This document shows, piece by piece, positions 24,685 through 33,248 of a stretch of DNA of 62,602 nt (the first letter of the stretch is position 1; every line of letters starts with the position of its first letter). The translations under genes and the position numbers were made by a program. The stretch is from Alphaproteobacteria bacterium. Lineage in GTDB: Bacteria > Pseudomonadota > Alphaproteobacteria > MPNO01 > VGEU01. The notes below the pieces were generated by a model that saw nothing but the letters and a program-made list of their open reading frames with translations, was not told the DNA's origin and did not search any database. The stretch lies in the NCBI GenBank assembly GCA_016869145.1, contig VGEU01000007.1, forward strand, positions 1 to 62,602. The letters run 5' to 3'.

Positions 24685-25686
24685 TCAGAGCTTGAGGAGC
24701 TTCCGCGCGTTGTTGATGTAGAGGTCCTCGCGCTGTTTCGCCGTGATGTCGAGATCGTTAAGGATCTTGATCGTCTCGCGGATATACATCGGTCCGCCCT
24801 CGGGATCGAACGGACAGTCGGAGGCGAACATCGCCCGCTCGGTGCCGAAGAAATCGAGGCCGCAGCGCGTCGCCGACGCCGAGCCGAACACGGCGGTGTC
24901 GGCGTAGAACATCTTGAAGTAGTCGACCGGGCGCTTCTTCATCGAGGCGAGCAGCGCGCCATAGTCCTCGTCCTCGGTTCGCGTGCCGAGCTGGTCCCAG
25001 CCGGGACCGACGCGCATCTCGAAATAGGGCACCATCGCGCCGAGATGGTGGGTGATGATCTTGAGGTTGGGCAGCGTGTCGAACATCTTGGAGAACACGA
25101 TGCGGGCCATCGCGGCGCTCGTCTCATAGGGCCAGCCGAAGGTCCACCAGATCTCGTATTTCGATTTCTTCTCGGTCGGATAGTCGGAGAACGTCGCGGC
25201 GCGCGCCGGATGGAGCCAGATCGGCTTGTCGAGCTGGGTCATGCGCTCGAACAGCGGGTAGAACTCCGGCTCATCGAGCGGCTTGCCGTTGACGTGGCTG
25301 AAGATTTGGATTCCGACGGCGTTGAGCTCGTTGCAGGCGCGATCGATCTCTTTCATCGTCGCCGGCATGTTGTTCATCGGCAGCGACGCGATGAAGCTCG
25401 GGAACCGGTCCGGCCATTTCCGGCAGAGCGCGTGCATGCCGTCATTGGCGAGCCGCGCGAGTTCAGGCGTCTGGTCCGGCCCGCCGATATATTCGAGCGG
25501 CGGCATCGAGTTCGACAGGATCTGCTGGTACTCGCCGAACGTCTCCATGATGCGGAGCCGCGCATCGATGTCGTAGAGCATCGGGATATTGAGCCAGCGC
25601 TTGATCGGCCCCTTGTTGGGGATCACGTCCTGCATCCGCTCGAAGTACTTGACCGGGAAGACGTGATTATAGATGTCGAGCTTCAT
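24685..25686 (-). CDS. Amidohydrolase-superfamily protein, ACMSD-like
   Basis: A 333-residue member of the aminocarboxymuconate-semialdehyde decarboxylase / resorcylate decarboxylase branch of the amidohydrolase superfamily. Metal-site blocks are the N-terminal KLDIYNHVFP, WLHPAR, KIITHHLGAMVPYFE and the Asp in MFASDCPFDPEGG. The first block normally reads D-x-H-x-H; here Tyr6 replaces the first His and only His8 remains, so metal coordination may be altered. Non-oxidative decarboxylation or hydrolysis of a ring-derived acid is possible. It is encoded on the same strand as the transaminase, 99 bp downstream of it, and may be cotranscribed. Confidence 0.83.
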   Translation of the reverse strand: MKLDIYNHVFPVKYFERMQDVIPNKGPIKRWLNIPMLYDIDARLRIMETFGEYQQILSNSMPPLEYIGGPDQTPELARLANDGMHALCRKWPDRFPSFIASLPMNNMPATMKEIDRACNELNAVGIQIFSHVNGKPLDEPEFYPLFERMTQLDKPIWLHPARAATFSDYPTEKKSKYEIWWTFGWPYETSAAMARIVFSKMFDTLPNLKIITHHLGAMVPYFEMRVGPGWDQLGTRTEDEDYGALLASMKKRPVDYFKMFYADTAVFGSASATRCGLDFFGTERAMFASDCPFDPEGGPMYIRETIKILNDLDITAKQREDLYINNARKLLKL

Positions 25687-25785
25687 GGGCGGTCCTCCTC
25701 GATGGCGTGCGCGATGGCGTGGTTCGTCAGGCCGATGCCGCGCAGGCTCGGATGCGGGCCGTCCGATCGCGCAGCGGACGCGCGA

Positions 25786-27114
25786 TCACGGCAGGTCGGC
25801 GAGCACCTTCCGGATCGTCGCGACGATCTCGTCGATGTGCTTCTTCTCGACGATCAGCGGCGGCGACAGCGCCAGCACCTCGCCGGTCTGGCGGATCAGA
25901 AGCCCGTGCTCGAAGCACTTGATGTAAGCCTCGAACGTACGCACGCCCGGTGCGCCGGCGTGCGGCTCGAGCTCGACCGCGCCCATCAGGCCGAGATTGC
26001 GGATGTCGACCACGTGGCGGACGCCCTTGAGGCTGTGGAGCGCATCCTCCCAGTAGGGGGCGAGGTTCTTCGCGCGCTCGAACAGCCCCTCCTTGGCGTA
26101 GATCTCGAGCGTCGCGAGGCCGGCGGCACAGGCGAGCGGATGGCCCGAATAGGTGTAGCCGTGGAACAGCTCCACCACGTGCTGCGGCCCGTCCATCATG
26201 CCGTCATAGATGAACTTCCGGACCGCGGTCGCGGCCATCGGCACGGTCGCGTTGGTGAGGCCCTTCGCCATCGTGATCATGTCGGGCACGATGTCGAAAT
26301 ACTGCGCGCCGAAGGGCGTCCCGAGGCGGCCGAAGCCGGTGATCACCTCGTCGAAGATGAGGAGGATGCCGTGCTTGTCGCAGATCTGGCGAAGCTTCTG
26401 GAGATAAACCTGAGGCGGCACGATCACGCCGGTCGACCCCTGCACCGGCTCGACGATGACGGCGGCGATCGTCGAGGGATCGTGCAGTGCGACGAGCCGC
26501 TCGAGCTCGTCGGCGAGATGCGCACCCCAGCTCGGCTGGCCGCGGGTGAACGCCATCTCCTTGAGATTGAGCGTGTGCGGCAGATGATCGACGCCGGCGA
26601 GGAGGTTGCCGAACTGTTTCCGGTTGTTCGAGATGCCGCCGACCGCGGTACCGCCGAAGCCGACGCCGTGATAGCCGCGCTCGCGCCCGATGAAGCGGGT
26701 GCGGTGGGCCTGGCCCTTGGCGCGCCAATAGGCGAGGGCGATCTTGAGCGCGGTGTCGACCGCCTCGGAGCCAGAGTTGGAGTAGAACACGTGGTCGATG
26801 TCGCCGGGGCAGAGGGCGGCGATCTTGGCCGCAAGCTCGAACGCGCCGGGATGACCCCACTGGAACGCGGGCGCATAGTCCATCCGCCCGACCTGCGCCT
26901 GGACGGCCTCGACGATCTCCTGGCGACAATGGCCGGCGTTGACGCACCACATGCCCGCCGTCCCGTCGAGGACCCGGCGGCCGTCGCCGTCGGTGTAGTG
27001 CATGTCCTTGGCGGAGACCATCATGCGCGGCGCCGACTTGAATTGCCGGTTCGCGGTGAACGGCATCCAATAGGGCTCGAGGGTGTTCGTGGTCATGCGG
27101 GTCGTGTCGGGCAT
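25786..27114 (-). CDS. Class III omega-aminotransferase (beta-alanine-pyruvate type)
   Basis: A 442-residue PLP-dependent class III aminotransferase. It has YSNSGSEAVDTALKIA (about residues 111-126), LIFDEVITGFGRLG with Asp255 that contacts PLP, and the Schiff-base Lys284 in TMAKGLTNA. The N-terminal WMPFTANRQFK block is typical of beta-alanine:pyruvate / omega-amino acid transaminases. It would convert omega-amino acids or amines to semialdehydes with pyruvate as acceptor. The start ATG leads a short extension; an internal ATG seven codons in is also possible. A divergent MFS exporter gene begins 155 bp away. Confidence 0.92.
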   Translation of the reverse strand: MPDTTRMTTNTLEPYWMPFTANRQFKSAPRMMVSAKDMHYTDGDGRRVLDGTAGMWCVNAGHCRQEIVEAVQAQVGRMDYAPAFQWGHPGAFELAAKIAALCPGDIDHVFYSNSGSEAVDTALKIALAYWRAKGQAHRTRFIGRERGYHGVGFGGTAVGGISNNRKQFGNLLAGVDHLPHTLNLKEMAFTRGQPSWGAHLADELERLVALHDPSTIAAVIVEPVQGSTGVIVPPQVYLQKLRQICDKHGILLIFDEVITGFGRLGTPFGAQYFDIVPDMITMAKGLTNATVPMAATAVRKFIYDGMMDGPQHVVELFHGYTYSGHPLACAAGLATLEIYAKEGLFERAKNLAPYWEDALHSLKGVRHVVDIRNLGLMGAVELEPHAGAPGVRTFEAYIKCFEHGLLIRQTGEVLALSPPLIVEKKHIDEIVATIRKVLADLP

Positions 27115-27268
27115 GTCGGTCTCTCTCCGGCGAGATTCGGCGGCAGGCTATCAGCCGCCCTCCGGAGCGACAAGGGTGTTGCCGGCACGCGATTCCGGAT
27201 AGAAAGGGTCGATCCGCAAGGAACGACAGCCGCGGCTTCTCCCGCGCAACTCCGATGAGGCCCGCCGC

Positions 27269-28552
27269 ATGAGCCAGGCGTCCGGGCTCCGCGCCGTGTG
27301 GCGTCCGCTACGCAGCCGGAACTACGTGATCTTCTCGACCGCGAGCGAGATCTCGCATGTCGGCACGTGGGCGCAACGCGTCGCGGTCGGCTGGCTGACC
27401 TGGGAGCTCACCCAGTCCGGGTTGTGGCTCGGTCTGATCTCCTTCGCCGATCTCTTTCCGACCATCCTGTTCGCGCCGCTGACCGGGGCCGTCGCCGACC
27501 GCGTCGATCGCATCTGGCTGATGAAGATCTGCCAGGTGCTCGCAATGCTCCAGGGCATCGTGCTCGCGCTCCTCACCTTCTACGACCTGATCACGATCGA
27601 GATCCTGTTCGCGGCGACGTTCCTCCTCGGCACCACGATCTCGTTCAACCAGCCAGCCCGGCTCGCGATCGTGCCGAGCCTCGTCGCACGCGAGGATCTC
27701 GCCGCCGCCATCGGGCTCAACTCGGTCATCTTCAACATCGCACGCTTCGTGGGTCCGGCCGTCTCCGGGCTCGTGATCGCGGGCTTCGGTGTCGGCGCCG
27801 CGTTCGCGTTCAACGCGTTCACCTACGCGGTGTTCCTAGTGTCGCTGTTCCTGCTCCGCGTGCCGGCGCGCGAGGCGGCGCCGACGCCGTCTTCGGTGCG
27901 CAATATCCCGAACGAGATCGCGACCGGCTATTCCTACGCGGCCCGCCATCCCGGCATCGGCCCGATGCTCGTCCTCCTGATCGTGCTCGCGATCTGCGCC
28001 CGGCCCTTTACCGAGCTCCTGCCGGGCTTCGCGGGCGCGGTGTTCAACGAGGGCGCCGACGGCCTCGCGGTCCTGACCTCGGCGACGGGGCTCGGCGCGG
28101 CGCTCGGCGGGCTCTGGCTCGCCCAGCGCGGCGGCGTCGCCGGCCTCACGCGCGTCTCGGTCTGGAGCATTCTCCTCTTCGCGCTCGCGCTTCTCCTGTT
28201 CACGGCGACGACGGATTTCGTGCTCGCCGTGGTGATCCTCTTCTTCGCCGGCTTCGCGATGATCATCACCGGCGTCGCCGAGCAGACCCTGATGCAGAAC
28301 GCCGTCAATCCGTCGATGCGCGGGCGCGTGATGGGGCTCTATGGCATGATCCAGCGCGGCGGGCCGGCGCTCGGCGCGCTCGGCATGGGCGCGCTGTCGG
28401 AGCATTTCGGTCTCAGATGGCCGCTCGCGGCCGGCGCGGTCGTGTGCATCGGGCTGTTCGTCTGGGCGCTCAGACGGTCGCCGACGATGGCGCCGGCGCT
28501 CGAGGGCGAGCCACCCGGCGGCGACAAGCGGCCGCCGGTCGTGCAGCACTGA
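27269..28552 (+). CDS. MFS transporter (EntS/DHA3-like)
   Basis: A 427-residue MFS protein of the EntS/DHA3 drug-efflux type. The N-terminal WRPLRSRNYVIFSTASEISHVGTWAQRVAVGWL block is characteristic, followed by LTGAVADRVDR and FNQPARLAIVPSLVAREDLAAAIGLNSVIFNIARFVGPAVSG. In the C-terminal half, NPSMRGRVMGLYGMIQRGGPALGALGMG is also a hallmark. Twelve hydrophobic segments can be counted. It is unrelated to the three tandem carriers at 20.8-24.5 kb. Export of a siderophore-like or toxic compound is suggested by family only. A CPBP-like membrane protein gene starts 13 bp downstream. Confidence 0.9.
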   Translation: MSQASGLRAVWRPLRSRNYVIFSTASEISHVGTWAQRVAVGWLTWELTQSGLWLGLISFADLFPTILFAPLTGAVADRVDRIWLMKICQVLAMLQGIVLALLTFYDLITIEILFAATFLLGTTISFNQPARLAIVPSLVAREDLAAAIGLNSVIFNIARFVGPAVSGLVIAGFGVGAAFAFNAFTYAVFLVSLFLLRVPAREAAPTPSSVRNIPNEIATGYSYAARHPGIGPMLVLLIVLAICARPFTELLPGFAGAVFNEGADGLAVLTSATGLGAALGGLWLAQRGGVAGLTRVSVWSILLFALALLLFTATTDFVLAVVILFFAGFAMIITGVAEQTLMQNAVNPSMRGRVMGLYGMIQRGGPALGALGMGALSEHFGLRWPLAAGAVVCIGLFVWALRRSPTMAPALEGEPPGGDKRPPVVQH

Positions 28553-28564
28553 GGGCGGGACCAC

Positions 28565-29326
28565 GTGGCGATGTCGATGCGGTTCCGCCTGGTCGCGGCG
28601 CTCCTCCTCGGGGTTCTGTGTGCCGCGGGCGTCGCGACCTTCGTTCCGTATAGCCTTTGGAACATGCCGCTTCCGGACGGATGGCCGCCGACGCCGTCCG
28701 TCATGGCCGGTGTCGCGGCGGCCACGCTCGTGGTCATGGCGGCGGCCGCCTATCTCGGGCTCGCGCTCGCGCAGCGAATCGGATTCGCGCCGTTCCCCTC
28801 GCTCACGAGCGAACCGTCGGATGGCGAGAGCGGGCGCGCCCGCGTCTTCCGCGCGATCGGCGCCGGCCTCGTCGCGGGAGTCCTCGCCGCCATCGCCTAC
28901 GAGATTGTGTCGTGGTCCGATGACACGCCCGAGCTCGATCCGGCGGCGCCGGTTGCAGAGCGCTCGATCCGCATCCTGGGCGGCATCGTGTTCGCCAGCA
29001 TTCACGAGGAGGTCCTGATGCGGCTCTTCCTCGTGACGACCATCGTGTGGGCGCTATCGATGCCGGCACGTCGGCGCGGAAGCGGGGTGCCGGCCTGGTG
29101 CTGGTGGGTCGCGATCATCGCGGCGGCGCCGGGCTGCTTGCCCCTGCTCGTTGTCATCGAAGGGATGATCCGGCCACTCACGACCGCCTATGTCGTCGCA
29201 TCGGTGGCCATCCACGCCGGCCTCGGAATCGTGTTCGGCTGCGAGTACCGTCGCCGCGGTCTCGAGGGCTCGATCCTGGCCCAGGCCGGGGCGCAGCTCG
29301 TGTTTCTGATCGCGGCGCGGTTCTGA
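28565..29326 (+). CDS. CPBP/CAAX-protease-like membrane protein, degenerate C-terminal motif
   Basis: A 253-residue protein with about seven hydrophobic segments. The segment IHEEVLMRLF near residues 146-155 matches the EExxxR motif of CPBP (CAAX protease and bacteriocin-processing) membrane peptidases. The later block, HAGLGIVFGCEYRRRGLEGSILAQAGAQL, aligns with the family's H-x3-G-x2-F-G-x2-Y...H-x3-N block, but the final H-x3-N His and Asn are replaced. Catalysis may therefore be lost or altered. The GTG at 28565 is used; internal ATGs at 28571 and 28577 are possible. It lies directly behind the MFS gene and may be cotranscribed. Confidence 0.65.
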   Translation: MAMSMRFRLVAALLLGVLCAAGVATFVPYSLWNMPLPDGWPPTPSVMAGVAAATLVVMAAAAYLGLALAQRIGFAPFPSLTSEPSDGESGRARVFRAIGAGLVAGVLAAIAYEIVSWSDDTPELDPAAPVAERSIRILGGIVFASIHEEVLMRLFLVTTIVWALSMPARRRGSGVPAWCWWVAIIAAAPGCLPLLVVIEGMIRPLTTAYVVASVAIHAGLGIVFGCEYRRRGLEGSILAQAGAQLVFLIAARF

Positions 29327-29334
29327 GCGTTGCG

Positions 29335-30447
29335 TCAGATCTGCGCCGCCATCCAGTCGAGCATGAACGCGGTCGAGGTGTTCCAGATATCGTACTGGCA
29401 GTGACCGGCGCCGCCCGACCCGTTGGCGCCGTCATAGATCTTGAGCGTCTTGTCCGTGGCGCCGATCGCCGCATGGAGCTTGCGCGAGCCCTCGACGCTC
29501 ATCAATCGGTCGGCGGTGCCGTGGGTGATCAGCGTCGGGCACACGATGTTCTTCGCGCAGTCCTTGAGGTTGAACGTCTTCAGCCGCTCGCGCGCCTCGG
29601 CGTCGGTAACGCCGCCGAGTAGACGCTGCACCGTCGCCTGCAGCGGCTGGTGAAAGAGATAGAGATCCGCGAGGAGATCGTAGCAGCCCGCCCAGGCGAC
29701 CAACGCCTTGACGCGACGGTCGAAGGCGGCGATGCGGGGCGCGTAGTAGCCGGCCATGCTGATGCCGATCAGTCCGATGCGGTTCGGATCGATCTCGGGC
29801 CGGCCGACCAGCCAGTCGATCGAGGCCATGCCCGGCACCTCGTAGTCGGCGCGGGTCGGTATCTTCTTGAGATAGGACGACGAGCCGCGGCCCGGCGTGT
29901 CGACGAGGAGCATCGCCCAGCCGCGCTCGATGATGGCGCGGCCGGAGAAGAAGATCTCCTCGGCGAAAGCGTCCGCGCCGCCGACCAGGAACACCGCCGG
30001 CCACTTGCCCGGCGCCGGGTTCACCGGGTGGCAGAAATAGCCGTCATAGGTCTCGGCACCGCAGCGGACCTCGATCACCTCGATCTTCGGCGCATGGAGC
30101 TTCGCGCCCTCGCGGAAGAGCTCCTGCGACTTCCGGAACGCCGCGGCCTTTTTCGGGTTGTCGTAGCCGGTGAGGAAGACGTCCGACTGGCGCCAGTACT
30201 GATTGGCCGCGAAGAAGGCCTTCATCGCGGTGTGGCGATGCCCGGCGGCGAGCGCCGCGCGCGCACGCGTCTCGGTCGCCTCGGCGAGCCCGCGCCAGCC
30301 CTTCTCCCAGCCATCCGCATCGCCGGCGTCGAGCGTCCGCGCGAGGCGGGCGATCTCGAACACGTCGCCGCCGCCCGCCTGCGCCTCGGCCGCGAGGCGG
30401 AGCGTCTGGGCCGAATAGGGCTCGGTCGGACTGAGGAAATCGAGCAT
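29335..30447 (-). CDS. Alpha/beta hydrolase (FrsA/dihydropseudooxynicotine hydrolase-like)
   Basis: A 370-residue hydrolase with a large N-terminal helical cap (residues 1-120) and a C-terminal alpha/beta core. The nucleophile elbow is GIGISMAG-like (LIGISMAGYY, Ser230), preceded by LLVDTPGRGSS. The layout of a helical cap followed by an esterase core fits the family containing FrsA-like esterases and 2,6-dihydropseudooxynicotine hydrolase, which cleave C-C or ester bonds. The substrate is not deducible. It is 10 bp from the flavin monooxygenase gene upstream on the same strand. Oxygenase followed by hydrolase is a typical ring-degradation pair, so joint action is likely but inferred. Confidence 0.85.
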   Translation of the reverse strand: MLDFLSPTEPYSAQTLRLAAEAQAGGGDVFEIARLARTLDAGDADGWEKGWRGLAEATETRARAALAAGHRHTAMKAFFAANQYWRQSDVFLTGYDNPKKAAAFRKSQELFREGAKLHAPKIEVIEVRCGAETYDGYFCHPVNPAPGKWPAVFLVGGADAFAEEIFFSGRAIIERGWAMLLVDTPGRGSSSYLKKIPTRADYEVPGMASIDWLVGRPEIDPNRIGLIGISMAGYYAPRIAAFDRRVKALVAWAGCYDLLADLYLFHQPLQATVQRLLGGVTDAEARERLKTFNLKDCAKNIVCPTLITHGTADRLMSVEGSRKLHAAIGATDKTLKIYDGANGSGGAGHCQYDIWNTSTAFMLDWMAAQI

Positions 30448-30457
30448 CGATGCCTCC

Positions 30458-31675
30458 CTATGCCGTGGCGTCCGCCTCGCGCACCATCGCGATCAGCGAC
30501 GAGCGCAGCATGAAGTCGTGGGCCAGAGCCTTGGTGTCGGCGGTGCGTTTCAGCTCGTCGAGACGTTTGCGTCGGATCGCGGGGTCCTTCTCCTGCAAGG
30601 TCTCCTTGTTCCGGATCGACTGCGCCTGGACGTATTTCTGCGCCGTCGGACGGCGCTGGCGGTCATACTGGTCGAGCACGGACTCGTCCGCCTCGCCGCG
30701 CCAGATGCGCCCGAGCTTGGTGGCGAGGTTGAGCCCGTCATGGATTCCGCTGTTCATCCCCATGCCACCGATCGGGTTGTTGACATGCGCGGAATCGCCG
30801 GCGAGGAGCGCGCGGCCGGCGCGGAAGCTCGCCGCCACGCGCTGGTGCACGTCGTAGAGATTGCGGTGGACGATGGTGAACGACGGCGCGAAGGGCAGGC
30901 ACTCCTGGAACCGCGCCTGGATCCACTCGTCGCTCGTCACCACCTCGTTCGGCTCGTCGGTGAGCGCTGGGAAGAGACAGCGCCATATGCCCTCGAACCG
31001 CTCACCCGGCACCTTCATCAGCGCGCACCACTGGTCGGGATGCGCGACATAGTTGCGGAACCGATAGCCGCCGGCGGCCGCGAAGTCGAAATGGGTCGCG
31101 ACGATGATGAAGCGTTCCTGCCAGGTGAAGCCGGGGAAGTCGATGTCGAAGGTCTTGCGCGTGATCGACCGGCCACCCTCGCAGCCGATCAGATAGCGCC
31201 CGCGATGCGTCTCGCGCCGCCCGTCCGGATGCTCGACCGTGATCTCGACACGGTCGGCGGTCTGGCCGACCTCGACGACGGTGCAGGGTCGCGTGAGCTG
31301 GAACGCCGAATGAAGCTGGGCGAGCTCGAGCGCGACGCCGATCGTCTTGTGCTGCTCGACCTGGAGCGCATAAGGGTGGCGCGTCTCGTCGCCGATGTCG
31401 CGATAGTCGAACTCGGCGACGATCTCGCCGGTGGCGCGGTCGCGATACTGGAAATGCGGCGAGGCGATGCCCTTGGCCATCAGCCGCTCGGTCAGCCCGA
31501 TGCCCTCGACCATGTCGAGGGTCGAGGGATGGAGCGTCGCCGCGCGGTGATCGGTCGGGATCTCGGCGAGCGTGTCGAACAGCTTGACCGGGATTCCCTG
31601 GCGCGCGAGCGCGAGGCCGGTGATGGTGCCGACGGGGCCGGCCCCGCTGATCAGGATGCAGTCGTCTGTGGCCAT
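30458..31675 (-). CDS. FAD-dependent aromatic monooxygenase (PHBH/MhpA-like)
   Basis: A 405-residue class A flavoprotein hydroxylase. It has the Rossmann G11-x-G13-x-x-G16 motif in ILISGAGPVG, the DG-type motif region RYLIGCEGGRSITRK, and the FAD-ribityl motif RALLAGDSAHVNNPIGGMGMNSGIHDGLNL. These are the three fingerprints of p-hydroxybenzoate hydroxylase-fold monooxygenases acting on phenolic acids (MhpA, PobA, salicylate hydroxylase). It would use NAD(P)H and O2 to hydroxylate an aromatic or heteroaromatic ring. The gene precedes the alpha/beta hydrolase and probably shares its transcript. The exact substrate is not predictable. Confidence 0.9.
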   Translation of the reverse strand: MATDDCILISGAGPVGTITGLALARQGIPVKLFDTLAEIPTDHRAATLHPSTLDMVEGIGLTERLMAKGIASPHFQYRDRATGEIVAEFDYRDIGDETRHPYALQVEQHKTIGVALELAQLHSAFQLTRPCTVVEVGQTADRVEITVEHPDGRRETHRGRYLIGCEGGRSITRKTFDIDFPGFTWQERFIIVATHFDFAAAGGYRFRNYVAHPDQWCALMKVPGERFEGIWRCLFPALTDEPNEVVTSDEWIQARFQECLPFAPSFTIVHRNLYDVHQRVAASFRAGRALLAGDSAHVNNPIGGMGMNSGIHDGLNLATKLGRIWRGEADESVLDQYDRQRRPTAQKYVQAQSIRNKETLQEKDPAIRRKRLDELKRTADTKALAHDFMLRSSLIAMVREADATA

Positions 31676-31806
31676 CGTCCGCTCGCTCCGCCGTCACCAG
31701 AGGGACGAGATAGACCGGGCGGACGGCCCTGTCCATGATTACCGCCAGATTGACGGGGGCGCCGACCCGTGATCCGCTTGGGCACCCCAGGCGATGGAGG
31801 CTCGCG

Positions 31807-32268
31807 ATGCGGCGCCTCGTTCCGTACTTCCTCGTCCTCGTCCTCGCGCTCGCCGTGCCGGCCGCCGCCTATATGCCGCCCTCGTTCTACATCAAGGCGC
31901 GCGCCGCGGCCGATTACCACGTCCAGCTCCGCGTCGGCGGTGTGTCGCCGAACACCGAGGCCGACGGCCACGGCATCTGCCTCGTGACCGGCGCGGTCGC
32001 CACGATTTTCCGCGACCGGGCGAACCAGCTCCGTGCCGACCAGTCGATCACCGTGGGCGTCCCCTGCACGGTGCCGCGCGCGAAGCCGTCGGCCGTCGCC
32101 GGCGGTACGTCCTGGCACGACTACGACAAGATCCGCACCGTCAAGGTGCTCGAGCTCTTCCTGCTCCGTCGCGACGGCCGCTTCGAGGTCGCCGATCTCG
32201 GCGATCGCATCGGCTACCTCGAGGCCCCGACCACGGCACCGACCATCGTCGACGAGGCTCAGCGCTGA
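31807..32268 (+). CDS. Secreted hypothetical protein (153 aa)
   Basis: A 153-residue protein with a clear signal peptide (MRRLVPYFLVLVLALAVPAAAY, cleavage likely after about residue 20). The mature part has two cysteines (in GHGICLVTG and GVPCTVP), which may form a periplasmic disulfide. No domain is recognised. ATG 31807 has GGAGG (31797-31801) 5-6 bases upstream. It is divergent from the monooxygenase gene and converges, with a 10-bp overlap, on the DMT transporter gene. A periplasmic location is well supported; function unknown. Confidence 0.75.
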   Translation: MRRLVPYFLVLVLALAVPAAAYMPPSFYIKARAAADYHVQLRVGGVSPNTEADGHGICLVTGAVATIFRDRANQLRADQSITVGVPCTVPRAKPSAVAGGTSWHDYDKIRTVKVLELFLLRRDGRFEVADLGDRIGYLEAPTTAPTIVDEAQR

Positions 32269-33191
32269 CGCGACCGTTCCGCTCGCGTCGCGAGATAGAC
32301 GCCGATCGCGATCAGCGCGATGCCGACCATGTGGAACATCGCGAAGGTCTCGCCGAGAAGGCCGATCGCGAGCAGGACCCCGATCACCGGCACCACGTAT
32401 TGCACCGCGCCGCCGGCATTGGCGCCGACGACGGCGACGCCCTTGCCCCAGAAGAGGTAGGCGATCGCCGACGGGAAGACGGCCGCGTAGCCGATCATGG
32501 CGAGGTTGCTCGCGCTTGCCGTGAAGCCGAGGCCGCTCGCGATCTCCCACAGATAGAGCGCGAGGAAAATCGGCAGCGAAAACCCGACCAGCGCGGTGAT
32601 GAAGCCGATCGGATCGAGGCCGGGCGGGGCGCGTCGGAGGATCACGGTGTAGATCGACCACGACAGATGCGAGGCGAGCACTAGGATGTCGCCGACATTG
32701 AGGCGGAACGCGATGAGGCTCTCCAGATTGCCGCGTGTAACGATGACGAACATGCCGGCCATCGCGACGGCGACGCCGACGATCTGGCGCGGCGTCACGC
32801 GGATGCCGTATATCGCGAGCGAGCAGAGGAGGATCAGGACCGGGCCCGCGGCGTTGAGGAGCGTCGCGTTGACGGCCTCGGTGTATTGCAGGCCGACATA
32901 ATAGGGCGCGGTGAAGCCGACGATGCCGAGCACGGCGAACAGCGTCATGCGTCGCCAATGGTGGAGGACGACGCGCCATTGTCGCGACAGCGCGACGTAG
33001 CCGAACGGCAGGAGAACGAGGAACGCCGCCGACCAGCGCCAGAACGACATCGCCATCGGCGGCACGTGGCCTGCCGCCATGCGGCCGACGATGCTGGAAC
33101 CGGCCCAGCAAAACGCGCAGAAGAAGAGGAGTGCGAACGCGAGCCACACCGGCATCGTGCCCGGTGCCGTCGCATCCTCGGCGCCCTTCAT
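32259..33191 (-). CDS. EamA/DMT-family transporter
   Basis: A 310-residue ten-helix drug/metabolite transporter with two EamA repeats. The first repeat has FCAFCWAGSSIVGRMAAGHVPPMAMSFWRW. The second has ILVLASHLSWSIYTVILRRAPPGLDPIGFITAL and LFWGKGVAVVGANAGGAVQYVVPVIGVLLAIGLLGE. Members export amino acids, nucleosides or other metabolites. It stands alone here, 57 bp downstream of the first Bug-type binding protein gene's stop on the same strand, with no functional partner evident. The ATG start gives the normal length for the family. Confidence 0.92.
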   Translation of the reverse strand: MKGAEDATAPGTMPVWLAFALLFFCAFCWAGSSIVGRMAAGHVPPMAMSFWRWSAAFLVLLPFGYVALSRQWRVVLHHWRRMTLFAVLGIVGFTAPYYVGLQYTEAVNATLLNAAGPVLILLCSLAIYGIRVTPRQIVGVAVAMAGMFVIVTRGNLESLIAFRLNVGDILVLASHLSWSIYTVILRRAPPGLDPIGFITALVGFSLPIFLALYLWEIASGLGFTASASNLAMIGYAAVFPSAIAYLFWGKGVAVVGANAGGAVQYVVPVIGVLLAIGLLGETFAMFHMVGIALIAIGVYLATRAERSRQR

Positions 33192-33248
33192 CGCGCCGCG
33201 CCCGTGCCGGCTCGCCGCTCCGCCAACGAGCCGGCGGCCGTCGTCACG

